A stretch of 64,000 bases of DNA from Ascochyta rabiei (lineage: Eukaryota; Ascomycota; Dothideomycetes; Pleosporales; Didymellaceae), in contig NC_082413.1 in the NCBI RefSeq assembly GCF_004011695.2, positions 620,001 through 684,000 on the forward strand. Direction: 5' to 3'. Below are positions 33,726 to 44,532 of the stretch, piece after piece. The notes beneath the pieces were generated by a model, which saw nothing but the letters and a program-made list of their open reading frames with translations, had not been told where the DNA came from and ran no database searches. The number at the start of each line of letters is the position of its first letter. The first letter of the stretch is position 1. A program made the position numbers and the translations under genes.

Positions 33726-34503
33726 GCAAAGAACTGATCATGTCATCGTAGCTTCCTGGAAGACGGAGTGCGGACATGTTGGATGATTTACGATTGTATA
33801 CGAAGTGATGGATAGTGACTAAACAGTTGACGAAGATGCAGGCACATAGAGCAAAGCCGCTAAAGCAATTATACCCCTTAATTACTCACTACCCTTGAAC
33901 CATGCCAACCTGTCTGAAATTTGGATCATCTTGCCCCAAAGACGATAAGCTGAAAAATTTGATCCATTCGGCACCTGGCGGAATTTCCGTGGCTGATGTC
34001 AAGCCGCGCAAGCTCACCAAGCTCAGGCTAAGCTTCTGCTAGCGGCGGGGTAGCTCCGAGCTCCAGTGAGCTCTTGACTTACCGCACTGTACTCTGGTAG
34101 AGCGTCTCTTCCTATGAGCCTCAGGCTTGATTGAAGTTCGAACGATCTCCGAGCATTAACATCGAATATGATGCACGATCAGTACTACTTACTGTCTGGC
34201 CTTGATGAGTCCTCACACGCCTGGTATTGACAAGTTGTCGCGGTATTGCGTCATGTTCTGAAAATTACCGACCGACAGATAGCTCGATCCTGGTCTTCGG
34301 CTCAACCAAGAATCAGCTTAACCGTTAAGGGAAGGTAGAAAGACCCGGGTTATCGCCGCCCGGGTGCGGTTATGTAGAGTCCAGCCGCGTTGCATCAATC
34401 ATACATAAGACGGCCTGCCGGCAAAGTTTCAGCTTTTCAAGCTCGTGGACTGCGTTTGCAACCTACTGTCAACTAGTCTTGTAGTTCCTGAAAACAGCTT
34501 ACA
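33726..34503. other. Intergenic region before carboxypeptidase
   Basis: AHA1 3' end and carboxypeptidase promoter. It contains AAGCTCACCAAGCTCAGGCTAAGCTT-like short direct repeats near 34008-34035. No coding signal. Confidence 0.45.
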
Positions 34504-36370
34504 ATGGCCCGTGGTCTGTCAAAGCTTTATGCTTTGGTCCCTTTGTTGGCTGCCGGCTTAGCCGCTGCACAGTTCGTTCCTGCGCCCACCGATTTGACGA
34601 CCAAGGAAGGGTACGCGGGTGTCAATGTACGATACAAGCAGGTCCCCGAGGGTATCTGCGAATTGGACCCCAATGTCAAGAGCTATTCAGGCTACGCGGA
34701 TGTCGGCAAGGATCAGCATGTCTTCTGGTGGTTCTTCGAGGCTCGCAACCAGGATCCTAGCGAAGCGCCGCTGACTGTATGGGTAAGTGCAATACTGGTT
34801 TTGAATCTTGGAGGTTTTGCTCACGATAGACCTCAGATCAATGGTGGCCCTGGGTCTTCGTCTATGATTGGACTGTTCCAGGAACTGGGACCATGCGGCA
34901 TCGGACCAGATCTCAAGCCTTTCAACAATCCCTATTCGTGGTCGAATGTGAGCAACATGCTCTTCATCGACGAGCCGACGACTGTCGGCTTCTCTTATAC
35001 GATTCCTATCCCAGGCTACAAGGATAATAACGGGCTCATCATTCAGCTTCCCAACGCAACTTGTCCTGAATATGCTGAGTCGTACGACTCGTGCGGCACA
35101 TACTCGAAGCCAGACTTTGCCCTAACCGCCAACAGCACTGCCGGAGCTGCACCGAACATGTGGAAGACACTGCAGGGTTTTATGGGTGCTTTCCCCGAGT
35201 ACTCACGCAAGGGGTTCAACTTCGCTACGGAGAGCTACGGAGGACACTATGCGCCCATCTTCAATGGTAAGCGTGCTAAACGCTCACGGCGAGGCCTTGG
35301 ACTGACTTCAAGCAGCCTACTTCCTCGACCAGAACAAGAAAAACATTCCTGGTGCGCACAAGATCGACCTTGAGAATGTTCTGATTGGCAATGGCTGGTT
35401 TGATCCTCTCGTGCAGTACCAAGCCTACTACAATTTCTCCGTGTTCCCGGGTAACACGTATGATTACGATCCATACAACGCCTCTGTCAAGGCTGAGTGG
35501 TACAACAACCTGTACGGTGAGGGTAACTGCGTTGATCGGATCAAGCAGTGCTACGCGACTGGGGAAAACGCAATATGTGAAAGCGCAGACAGCTTCTGCG
35601 CCAACAAGGTCGAGACCTTGTATGACATCTACAGCGGACGAGACGAGTACGACATGCGCTACCTGACACCGTCTCCCTTCCCGTACTCCTATTTTGTCAA
35701 CTACCTCAACACACCGGAAGTGCAGAAAGCCATTGGCGCCTACCAAAACTTCTCTGAAAGCTCCGGCACGGTGTCGTCGGCGTTTGGCAACACTGGCGAC
35801 GACAATCGCGAATCCGGCACCATAGAGGCGTGCAGGAAGCTGCTTGATGCTGGCGTGCAGCTCACGCTGTATTTTGGAGATGCCGATTACAATTGCAACT
35901 TCCTAGGTGGACAGGTCATTGCCGATGAGATTGCAGCGTCCGGCTACGATGATGCTGGTTATGTCAACATGTCGACATCTGACAAGATCGTGCACGGTCA
36001 GGTCAGGCAGTCTGGCCTCTTCTCTTTCGTTCGAATCTACGAGTCAGGACACGAAGTACCATTCTACCAGCCTCTCGCATCGCTTGAGATGTTTGAGCGT
36101 GTTCTGAAGCAGGTCGACATCGCTACTGGCAAACACAAGCTGGATGCTGGGTACAAGACAGTTGGAACGCCAACGAGTACGTACCGTCAGGGCAACGCAA
36201 CTATACAGTTCGATGTCACCCCCGCCAATGCGACATACAACACAGCACTTAATGCTCCCGACCCAGAGCCAACGTGGATGGCGGAGGCGGTAGCGAAGAA
36301 CAAGATGAAGAGGTCGATGCGCAAGCTGGGACGGCCGAGGATGTCGAAGGGTGGAAAGCTTCTCGCGTAG
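34504..36370 (+). CDS. Secreted serine carboxypeptidase (S10 family)
   Basis: Removes C-terminal residues from peptides; secreted or vacuolar. Exons 34504-34782, 34837-35266 and 35316-36370 give 587 aa. A signal peptide is clear (LYALVPLLAAGLAAAQ). The substrate-binding INGGPGSSS follows intron 1; the catalytic triad is Ser226 in ESYGGHYAP, Asp427 in FGDADYNCNF and His482 in SGHEVPFYQP. Several N-x-S/T sites (NVSN, NATC, NFSV, NASV, NMST) fit glycosylation. The C-terminus is basic (KNKMKRSMRKLGRPRMSKGG), longer than in typical family members and not an obvious GPI signal. Intron 2 ends AAGCAG, so two acceptors 3 nt apart are possible, giving 587 or 588 aa. Confidence 0.94.
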
Positions 36371-37200
36371 GTACTTGTGTAAGGTTAGCATATCTACCGA
36401 CCATCTTGAAGGAAGTGAGTTACACTATGGTAGTTGAGCCGTGCACGTGGATGGAGCAGGTCGTCATGACTCGCTGCTGCCACACCATTGCTTTTAGTTA
36501 GCGTGCACGCTAGCGACCGTGCCCACGGCGCCCTGAATGCTGATCAGCTTCCGTCCGCAACCTCATTGCTGCCCCGCTGCTTGGGAGAGCAGTCGAACTA
36601 TGTGGCTTTGGTGCTGGTGAGTTTACGCAGGGCGCCTGTTGATACAGAGATTGCCAGCTGCGTCGTCGTGCTGGGTGCAATGCCGGAACCACGACCACAG
36701 GAGGGTGAGGCGTGATCCCTGCATGACGGGGGGGGGGCATGAGGCCTTGGAACCTGGAGTGTTGAGAATCGCAACATCAGTCGCAGCAGGCGCAAATCGG
36801 ACATGTGCACGCACTCCGCCTACTCGCCGCGCTCACACACTGCCTGCACGACGGCAATCAGCGGGCAGCCAGCAGCAGTTCCAGGGTTGGCTTGCCGCGT
36901 CGCCCCACATTAGATCCCTTCAGCAGTTTCCCAGGATCGTGCGACGCCTGAGGTGTGCAGACTTCAACGCCTCGAATCGCTGGTCGATAAGCCTCTCTGC
37001 GCCCTCTGCGCCCTCTGCACCCTCTGCGCCCTCACTGCCCTCAACACGCTCTGCGATCTGTGATGGTGTCTTCTGGCGCCAGGCCTCGCTGAAAGGCGTT
37101 TACGCCTGTCCTCGAATCGCGCCGCCAGCCCCCCGCCGTCACTGCAGCCGCGTGGAAGCAGCGCAATAGCGGCAGACGAGCCTACGCAGACATCCCCGCC
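36371..37200. other. Intergenic region with short repeats
   Basis: Contains a G run (36729-36737) and a 9-bp CCTCTGCGC-type repeat of about five copies at 36993-37040, in the likely leader of the next gene (ATG at 37201). The open frame at 36639-37169 is repetitive and has no domain. Confidence 0.45.
36993..37040. repeat. 9-bp imperfect tandem repeat
   Basis: About five copies of CCTCTGCGC with single changes, 160 bp upstream of the start codon at 37201. Confidence 0.8.
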
Positions 37201-40200
37201 ATGGCGCCCTCGAACATGTTCTCATACCTCAGGCCAGGCCATGCAAAGCGCAATGCCTCGAGCCTAGCCTCCCCAGACCCCGTCTCCAATCCTGCCGCCC
37301 TCCCACTGCCCTCGCCGTCGCAAAACACCGAGTACTTTGCATCGCCGCGCATGCCTGATAATGCAAGCTTCACCTCTGGCTCGCCTATATCGCCCTTTCC
37401 TCCACAGCTGCCACCTATAACGCGCGTCGCCTCCAAGCTAGACAAGGCCAGGGTCGCACAAAACTCTCCACGCCCTGCAGGTCAGCGCCCGGTTTCCACA
37501 GCGGGGCCAAGTAGTCAGTCAGCGCAGGATCGCAGCATGCTGTCCCCGCCGCAGCGCGCGCAGGAACCACACTCTCCTAGCCTGGAGAAGAAGCCTGCCT
37601 TCTTGCGCTCCAAGACAGACATTACACCCACGGGCCTTCGACCGCAAGGACTGGGCATCTCACACAAGCTAGACCACACGCACGCTTTAGACACCCTCTC
37701 TTCAGCGTCGACACATCTGACGCCCTCGCTCACGTCCCCTGGCCATGCGAGCTGCTCCAAGTCCCAGACGTCACTCATGAGTGGCTTGACGGACAAGCTC
37801 TCTGGCAGCTCCAAAGCAACAGCCGCGCCTACGACCGCACCCGCCAAGAGCAAATCCAGGCTCAGGAATCCCATGTCGCTGCTGATGCGACGGAGATCTG
37901 GTCAGACGCTCGATCCTCTCCACGATGAGTCGCTGGTCACACAACGCTCACCTTCGTTCGTCCCACCAATCCACGACAACTACGATCCCAGTATTCGCGG
38001 CAATATCGTCCATGACTTCAACGCGCCCAGACTGAATAGAAACTTCTCGTACAACAACGCCTACGGTAGCAGCCCAGCACCACCAGGTGCTCCCGGCGAC
38101 TTAGACCGGGTCAGTCCGCCCAAGATTGAGAAAGAGCACACTCCAGTGTTCCGCGAGCACTTCGACGATGACACAAGCTACGAGCAATCACAGGCCGCCG
38201 TCAGAGCTGAGCAGTTGGCGAACAACGACTTCGTAGCGCGGAACTCGATGATCCTATTGTCTGAGCCTTCGCCGCCTGAGCCCTCACCTGCCCCTAGAAA
38301 TGTGCCTCCTCCTACCGCAAAAGAGACACCCTCTGAAACATCCCCGCGATCGACCTCGCCGCCACCTCCACCACCCTATCAGGCCACTGACCTTAGCCCT
38401 TCGATCCTTTCTCCTGTTGAGGAAGTACCCAGTCCGACCTACGCACCAACTGACAATGCACCAAAGGCGAAGAAGTCGACCAAAAGCCCTCCACCGACGC
38501 GATCACGTGCAACTTCAGTCACAGATCCTTCTTGGCAGCCAGCCGGGTTGCCTGCACATCTCAGTAGTCGAGCATCGAGGTTTAGCTTTCAAATCAACGA
38601 TGTCAGCGACTCCACGCAAGAACACGTCATGGAGGAGAGGCACCGGAAGAAAGCAGCAGAGAAGGCCTCCAAGCAAGCGCACTTGTCCACAAACACCATT
38701 GAGGACGAGTACGACCAGTATGGCTCTGACAATGACTTTGACATGGATGACGGATTCGAAGAAGAAATCCCCATGTTAGGAGAGGAGGATGAGTTTGGTG
38801 GACTGGGAAACCAAAGCATTAACGATGGCATCAGCACGTTCGACTTTTCCACACTATCGATAAATCCGGGTACCACGAATCAGATGAGTCCCGTGGGACT
38901 GAACGGCCAAGTCCAGACTCCGTACGATGTCAACGGTAATCCGATAGGATTCGCGCTGTCTGGTGGGATGCAACAAATGCAGTCAAACATGAACGACACC
39001 TACCTGAACCCTGAAGAGGATGACGACGACGAAGACAAAACCCAGCAGCTGAACGCACCCAGACCTCAGCCTGAATTACAGTTTCCTGCGAAACAAGCTG
39101 CAACAGATCCAAATGATCTTGACACCACGTCCAGCAACGACCCCAGCTCAGGAGGTCCTGACCTTGACGATGATATGTACTTTGATGATGGGCTCATAGG
39201 GGAGCAGGATCTTGGCGATGCTGCAGCATTCAACGAAGAGATGTTCGATGATCCTGAAGGCCCTCTGTACGAGCGGAAGATGAAGCCAGCAGCCGCAGAG
39301 GACGTACCCTCGTCACATCCTCTGCAAGCACTGCCGTCAGAGACGGGATACGAAGCGGACGATGATACACTGCCCAAGCACTTGGAAAAGTCAGAGCCTT
39401 CGTTAGCTCACAAGACGTCCGTTGCGCATGCACCAACCGGACGAACCATGGTAAGCTTTGACGACATGGGCTCGTATCACATCGCACTTGTCGATGCAGC
39501 AAACCGGGCTGAAGCCGAGGGACGCTTCGCGCGGAAAGCGAGTGTTGATATCGGCAACTCTAGCTCTGAGCTTGACGATTCTTCATCCGTTAGCCACTCA
39601 CGCCCGAGCTTAGTACCAGATGATGGCCGCTTCAGCCTGGATACGGTTGGCTTCCCCCCCGATGATGATGTCTACGGGACGGACATGAGCTTCCAGGATG
39701 ATTACGATTACAGCGAGTACGACTCGGCGCTCGAGAACGACCCCATGATTGCAGCTGCCAACGCTGAAGCGCTGGCTTTTGACGATGAAGGATTTTATGG
39801 ACGCGAGTTTGGTTTTTACGCCGCAGCTGGTGACGCACAGAGTGAATGGGGTGGTGTCTTCGGTGCTTCAGGGCTCAATCGCGCCGTCAGTGGACGTAAT
39901 GCTGTAAGGGAGCCCAACTTGACCCCAATCACGGAGCGAAGCGAGTACAGCACCCGAAACTCATTCATCAGTCTCAACCATTTCCGGGATGGAACACTGC
40001 CGATTGCGAGCCCCGGTCTTGCTCAGTTGGCGCGGATGAGTCCGTACGAACGGCCTGGCGAAGAAGAAGACATGAGCCTTGATACGCTCATGCGATTGAG
40101 GAAAGGCGCTTTTGGCGGAAGCGCATCTAGCTTGCCTAGCTCTACTGCAAATAGTCCGCGCAACTCATCACCTTTTGGTATGCAATTTGCATTGCGGGCC

Positions 40201-40917
40201 AGTAGTGCGGCCGGCAATCGCATGCAGGAACAGCACGAAAGTGAGGTTGAAAGCGATGAGTCTGAAAATGTAGCGGGGAGTTTCGACGAGGAGGAGGAAG
40301 ACGACGATGGTCTGATGGCCGCAGTCAATGGCGCTTATGAAGAAGATGACGATGGCTACAATGACGGAGATGAGCGACCTGAAAGCCCTACCCTCACAGC
40401 GAGCGACTACAATTCGCTATCAAGCCCCACGGGACATCTCCAGAGCTTGCCACCTTTCTCACCACCGAGGCGGCCCCAGATCCTGCAGATGCAGAGCTTG
40501 TACATGCAGGCTCCGTCTCTCCTTACATCAGCCATGAAGTCGCCCGCAAACATTGCCTTGCCCATGTCGCCATTCGGCATGCCGCTGCCGTCCCCGTTCA
40601 CGATGAGCCAACACCCAGCGTCACCCCCGCCTATTGATACCTCTCTCTCGTCACCTGCAGCGACCACATCGAGCGGCCCACGACGCCAATCGGCAGGGTT
40701 CGCGTCACCTGTCTCAGCGACCTCGCCTATGACGCCGAGTGGCAGCGGTTGGAGAGGCGGACATTCACGAAAGGGAAGCGCAGCCGATAGCGTGACGTAC
40801 GTACGAGAGCACGACGAGGCCGGCGAGGGGCGATGGGTGCTTGAGAGGAGACGCACTGCCGAGAGTGGGGAGCTGGAGTTGATTGGGAGAGAAATTGTTG
40901 AAGGTGGAAGAATCTGA
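37201..40917 (+). CDS. Large conserved fungal protein, mostly disordered
   Basis: A single exon of 1238 aa starting MAPSNMFSYLRPGHAKRNAS. Most is low-complexity: Ser/Pro-rich in residues 1-500 with a poly-Pro run (SPPPPPPYQATDL), then many Asp/Glu clusters (DDDMYFDDG, EEEEDDDG). Short ordered-looking blocks include PKSKSRLRNPMSLLMRRRSG-like basic region near 215-235, FSFQINDVSDSTQEHVMEER near 460, VSFDDMGSYHIALVDAANRA near 750 and EDMSLDTLMRLRKGAFGGS near 955. The last 50 residues, SVTYVREHDEAGEGRWVLER and following ELIGREIVEGGRI, are the part I recall as most conserved in other Pezizomycotina. Function unknown; possibly a signalling or cell-polarity scaffold, but nothing in the sequence proves it. 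Confidence 0.85.
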   Translation: MAPSNMFSYLRPGHAKRNASSLASPDPVSNPAALPLPSPSQNTEYFASPRMPDNASFTSGSPISPFPPQLPPITRVASKLDKARVAQNSPRPAGQRPVSTAGPSSQSAQDRSMLSPPQRAQEPHSPSLEKKPAFLRSKTDITPTGLRPQGLGISHKLDHTHALDTLSSASTHLTPSLTSPGHASCSKSQTSLMSGLTDKLSGSSKATAAPTTAPAKSKSRLRNPMSLLMRRRSGQTLDPLHDESLVTQRSPSFVPPIHDNYDPSIRGNIVHDFNAPRLNRNFSYNNAYGSSPAPPGAPGDLDRVSPPKIEKEHTPVFREHFDDDTSYEQSQAAVRAEQLANNDFVARNSMILLSEPSPPEPSPAPRNVPPPTAKETPSETSPRSTSPPPPPPYQATDLSPSILSPVEEVPSPTYAPTDNAPKAKKSTKSPPPTRSRATSVTDPSWQPAGLPAHLSSRASRFSFQINDVSDSTQEHVMEERHRKKAAEKASKQAHLSTNTIEDEYDQYGSDNDFDMDDGFEEEIPMLGEEDEFGGLGNQSINDGISTFDFSTLSINPGTTNQMSPVGLNGQVQTPYDVNGNPIGFALSGGMQQMQSNMNDTYLNPEEDDDDEDKTQQLNAPRPQPELQFPAKQAATDPNDLDTTSSNDPSSGGPDLDDDMYFDDGLIGEQDLGDAAAFNEEMFDDPEGPLYERKMKPAAAEDVPSSHPLQALPSETGYEADDDTLPKHLEKSEPSLAHKTSVAHAPTGRTMVSFDDMGSYHIALVDAANRAEAEGRFARKASVDIGNSSSELDDSSSVSHSRPSLVPDDGRFSLDTVGFPPDDDVYGTDMSFQDDYDYSEYDSALENDPMIAAANAEALAFDDEGFYGREFGFYAAAGDAQSEWGGVFGASGLNRAVSGRNAVREPNLTPITERSEYSTRNSFISLNHFRDGTLPIASPGLAQLARMSPYERPGEEEDMSLDTLMRLRKGAFGGSASSLPSSTANSPRNSSPFGMQFALRASSAAGNRMQEQHESEVESDESENVAGSFDEEEEDDDGLMAAVNGAYEEDDDGYNDGDERPESPTLTASDYNSLSSPTGHLQSLPPFSPPRRPQILQMQSLYMQAPSLLTSAMKSPANIALPMSPFGMPLPSPFTMSQHPASPPPIDTSLSSPAATTSSGPRRQSAGFASPVSATSPMTPSGSGWRGGHSRKGSAADSVTYVREHDEAGEGRWVLERRRTAESGELELIGREIVEGGRI

Positions 40918-41746
40918 CGGCCAACTATTGACCAAGTTGACAAAGCGAGACTTGTTGATCGCATCAGTGTTCGAGGCGTTTTAGCGATTTGGAGAGACAG
41001 TAATGCTTGTACGACATGACAGGCTGGCCTTGATTGACTTGAGATAGATACCATAGCATACAACAACGTTCACAAAAGTAAGTAGGCATGATCTTTGATT
41101 TGAATGGCTCGACTCAGTCTCTCCTGGCTTTCCGAATGCATTGTGAACCACTTTTGGTAGATGGAGCTCAGTTTACCTCGAAGAAACCATTCAGTCGATC
41201 TGCAACCGGTAGGTACACGGTACAGGAACAATGATAGTCTTGTGTTCTGTCCAACGTCCAGATGTAGTGGCGGACACAGCCGCCGCCAATCGTCCGGACA
41301 AGAGCCGCCCTTGCTCCTCGGCTCATAGCTCCTCGTGTTGAGCTGGCGTCGCTCGAACTTGCAAAAACAGCCCAGGTCCCATCTTGAGCATTGCAATTCT
41401 GAGCACGAAATCCCAAACACCTTCCCCACAACTTGTTACAGCCGCGTCTCCACAGGTAATCCCCAAGGGTGCGACGCATCAGTGCCAAGCGAGCGAAATG
41501 CCGACTCCCGCGCCCCTTTACCGGTTTTGTCACGTCCGCGGCTGGTCTCCAAGAAACTTGAGAGACAGACGACCAGCTGTTGAGGACATGTCTTGCTGCT
41601 GCAAGGCGCCAACACAGAGTGCAACGTAAACTGTCATCGTCTTTGATTCTTCGTGTCTCTCGTGACAACGCCCACACACGCTCTGCCTCTGCGATTCTCT
41701 CCCACGCACAATATCTGCGATACCGCATCGCAGGCCCACCTCCACC
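40918..41746. other. Intergenic region
   Basis: Spacer and promoter of the esterase gene. Overlapping short frames on both strands (41168-41829) have no domain and overlap each other; not called. Confidence 0.45.
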
Positions 41747-43618
41747 ATGGCACGTCCGCTCAAGTCGAGGCTGATCTTCGACCGCCGAGTCCTCTTTGGC
41801 CTCTGTACCATCGTGATCCTCACTTTCACATTTGCCTTCCTCTACTCGCCAGACCTGCGACCGAGCGCCGACTGGATACCACCGCTGTCCTCGAAACCTT
41901 CGCCTGTCTTCTCTGCGCCGCCGAAGAACGCACAGGACCCCAACATCGTCGAACTCGACTACCTCGCCATCGAGCCCAATGTCACAGACAAGGTCCGCTC
42001 GTACTGGAACATTCCGTATGCTGCGACAGCTGGCGGCAAGAACAGGTTTCGTGGGCCGCAGCCAGTAAACAGGACATACGGCATTGGGAGGAACGAGAAG
42101 CCGCTTGTATGGAAAGGAGATCTGGGCATGTGCCCGCGCATTCAGAAGATCGATGCAAGCCTGAGGAACAGAGAAGACATCGCGGGCGAGGATGTTCTAG
42201 GCATTTATGCCGACAAGACCGAGGACTGTCTGAGCTTGAACGTCTTCACGCCGTTTGACGCTGAAGCTGGCGATGATCTGCCGGTCCTGGTCAACATCCC
42301 TGGTGGTGGATTCCACCTGCCCGGCAGAAGTAACGGCGGCGAGATGGTGGAGAAGGCTAGGAAAGAGAAGGGGAAGAACGGCAAGCTGGACAAGGGCATC
42401 ATCGTGGTCACCATGTACTACCGCAACGGTATCTATGGCTTCCTCTCTGGCAAGCAGATTGCCGAAGACGGTGACTACAACAACGCGCTCAGGGACCAGA
42501 GGGCTGCGCTGGAGTGGATCCAGAAGTACATTCGGTACTTCGGCGGCAACCCTGATCATGTCGTCTTGATGGGTACCAGTGCAGGAGGAGCTTCCGTGCT
42601 GTTGCAACTTACCGCCAACGAAGGGGACAACTACCACCCCGTTCCTGGTGTTGGTAGGAAGCCGCTCTTCCACGGCGCAATCGCTCAAAGCCCCGCAAGT
42701 CCCACTTTCTTCACGCCAACGCAAGCTGAGAAGTTCTGGAACGAAGTTGCTGACGGTCTGAACTGCACCGACATCGCTTGCGTTCGCGACGCCTCTCCAG
42801 GTGATCTCTACTACGAGAACTACCCCATGAACTTCCCTGGCCGCAATACACCTCCGCGGTGGATGTGGGCGCCCACCACAGAACCTGCCGGCGGCATGTG
42901 GACTGAGCCTGCGCCAGCGGCCATCATCCATAACCGATACGCCAAGGTGCCTACTATCATCGGCTTCACATCGAATGAGGGCTCGGATCAGGTCAAGAAG
43001 ACAACCGACACACTTGATGAATTCAAATCCTACCTTAAGGACCACTACCCGCTACTTACAGACGACGACTTGGACACGCTCGCTAAGACCTACCCGAACG
43101 ACCGCCATTGGCCCGACAGCGGAAGATACTGGGATGCAGTAGCCAAGGCGCAGGGTGATATCCGATACATCTGCCCAACCTATCTCGCATCTAATGCTAT
43201 GGGTACAAACAACCCCGATAACGTCCCAACATACCAGTATCAGTGGGACGTCATGTGGGGGGTCGACATTGAGAACGGCTTCGGCACCAAGCACGCCGGC
43301 ACAGTCGGACAGGTCATGGTGCGCCGACACAACGAGATCTCCGACTACTTCATCAGTTTCGTCAAGTACCTCGACCCCAACGTCGAGAAGGGCAAGGACA
43401 CGCCCACATGGGAGAAGCTGGACAGCAGGAAACGCCGCATGTTCTTCACTAACATCAAGGAAGGCGGAAAGCGCGGCGACGGCACAAACATGCTTGGCAA
43501 GATGCGCATGTGGATGGCCGGCAAGGATGAGAGCAGAGACGCAAACTGTGGCCTCATCAGAGGCCTGATGAAGAGATTGCAGATGGAAGGTGTTGAGCCG
43601 TTGACGCTGGACTCGTGA
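41747..43618 (+). CDS. Type-B carboxylesterase with N-terminal membrane anchor
   Basis: An alpha/beta-hydrolase of the cholinesterase/lipase (COesterase) family; substrate unknown. A single exon of 623 aa. A short basic N-terminus (MARPLKSRLIFDRR) and a hydrophobic segment (about 15-33, VLFGLCTIVILTFTFAFLY) form a type II signal-anchor, so the catalytic domain probably faces the ER/secretory lumen or outside. Catalytic residues: Ser278 in GTSAGGAS, Glu411 in SNEGSD, His516 in TKHAGTVGQ. The oxyanion-hole block is NIPGGGFHLPG and the family EDCLSLNVFTP is present. Length is slightly above the usual 500-580 aa because of the anchor and stem. No intron, unusual among neighbours. Confidence 0.92.
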   Translation: MARPLKSRLIFDRRVLFGLCTIVILTFTFAFLYSPDLRPSADWIPPLSSKPSPVFSAPPKNAQDPNIVELDYLAIEPNVTDKVRSYWNIPYAATAGGKNRFRGPQPVNRTYGIGRNEKPLVWKGDLGMCPRIQKIDASLRNREDIAGEDVLGIYADKTEDCLSLNVFTPFDAEAGDDLPVLVNIPGGGFHLPGRSNGGEMVEKARKEKGKNGKLDKGIIVVTMYYRNGIYGFLSGKQIAEDGDYNNALRDQRAALEWIQKYIRYFGGNPDHVVLMGTSAGGASVLLQLTANEGDNYHPVPGVGRKPLFHGAIAQSPASPTFFTPTQAEKFWNEVADGLNCTDIACVRDASPGDLYYENYPMNFPGRNTPPRWMWAPTTEPAGGMWTEPAPAAIIHNRYAKVPTIIGFTSNEGSDQVKKTTDTLDEFKSYLKDHYPLLTDDDLDTLAKTYPNDRHWPDSGRYWDAVAKAQGDIRYICPTYLASNAMGTNNPDNVPTYQYQWDVMWGVDIENGFGTKHAGTVGQVMVRRHNEISDYFISFVKYLDPNVEKGKDTPTWEKLDSRKRRMFFTNIKEGGKRGDGTNMLGKMRMWMAGKDESRDANCGLIRGLMKRLQMEGVEPLTLDS

Positions 43619-44532
43619 GGCCTGTCTTGTCGAAGTTATACCAGGTCAGGCCCCTATTTGACCTGTTCGTGGTATAGTCGTGTTGCTTCTTTGTATACAT
43701 CCCCATTACACATATTGGTACATTTACCGGCGTTGGATATATGCCTCATCGTACGCGGTGCGCGGCTGTATAAATTTTGAATGGATCTGTTCTATTGCTC
43801 ACACCGTGCGTTTGGCTGGTGTGATGTGAGTTGGTAATCTTCTTTCCTTTGCTCTCTTGGAATTGCACTTCGACTCGACTTTGACAGACCTGCGTTACCC
43901 GGACTGGATTGTGCAAGCGGTCGATATGACTTCGTGGTGTACGAGGTCAAGGTATTTGCACGCTGGTTGCATCACTCGACACGGCATCATTGCTTCCAGC
44001 GAGACCTCCAAATCTCCCTTCGTACGGTAGCCATCCTCGAAATATCTGCCACCTCCCTCTCACCTAGGCGCAATCTTTCGCGAAGGTGGGGCGGCCGCGC
44101 TCTCACCTTCACCTGTGCTGTTGCGAAGGGTCGTCTCTAAGCCCTCATATAAGCGCTCAGCTCCAACTGTCTCCATACACCACTTCTTTGCTTCTTCACT
44201 CTATCGCCTCACCATACGGCTCGACACCCACGCTCAACACCAGACGTAGGCACACCAGACGTAGGCGCACCAGAAACTGTCACCGCACGCCCGACTCCCA
44301 GCGCCTTGAGCACAGGAGGGGCACGCCCTTTCTCCACATGCAAGCTTTGAAACTCCATAGAGCCTCGCTCAAAGCACGACAGGAGACCTTGAAGATGCGC
44401 GAGCCTGTTCAGTCTGACTCGGGTCGCCAGGAAAGCCCTCTATCTCAGCCGGATGCTACAGCACCTCCTGTCTTGCAAGAGTCGCAGAACAGATAAGCGG
44501 TCGATGCGTCACCTGAGCAACATTTGGATATA
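43619..44532. other. Intergenic region
   Basis: Esterase 3' end and region upstream of the GTPase gene. Two 15-bp copies of ACCAGACGTAGGC(A/G)C lie near 44243-44272. An open frame to 44496 might contribute an upstream exon to the GTPase gene, but I found no good donor. Confidence 0.4.
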
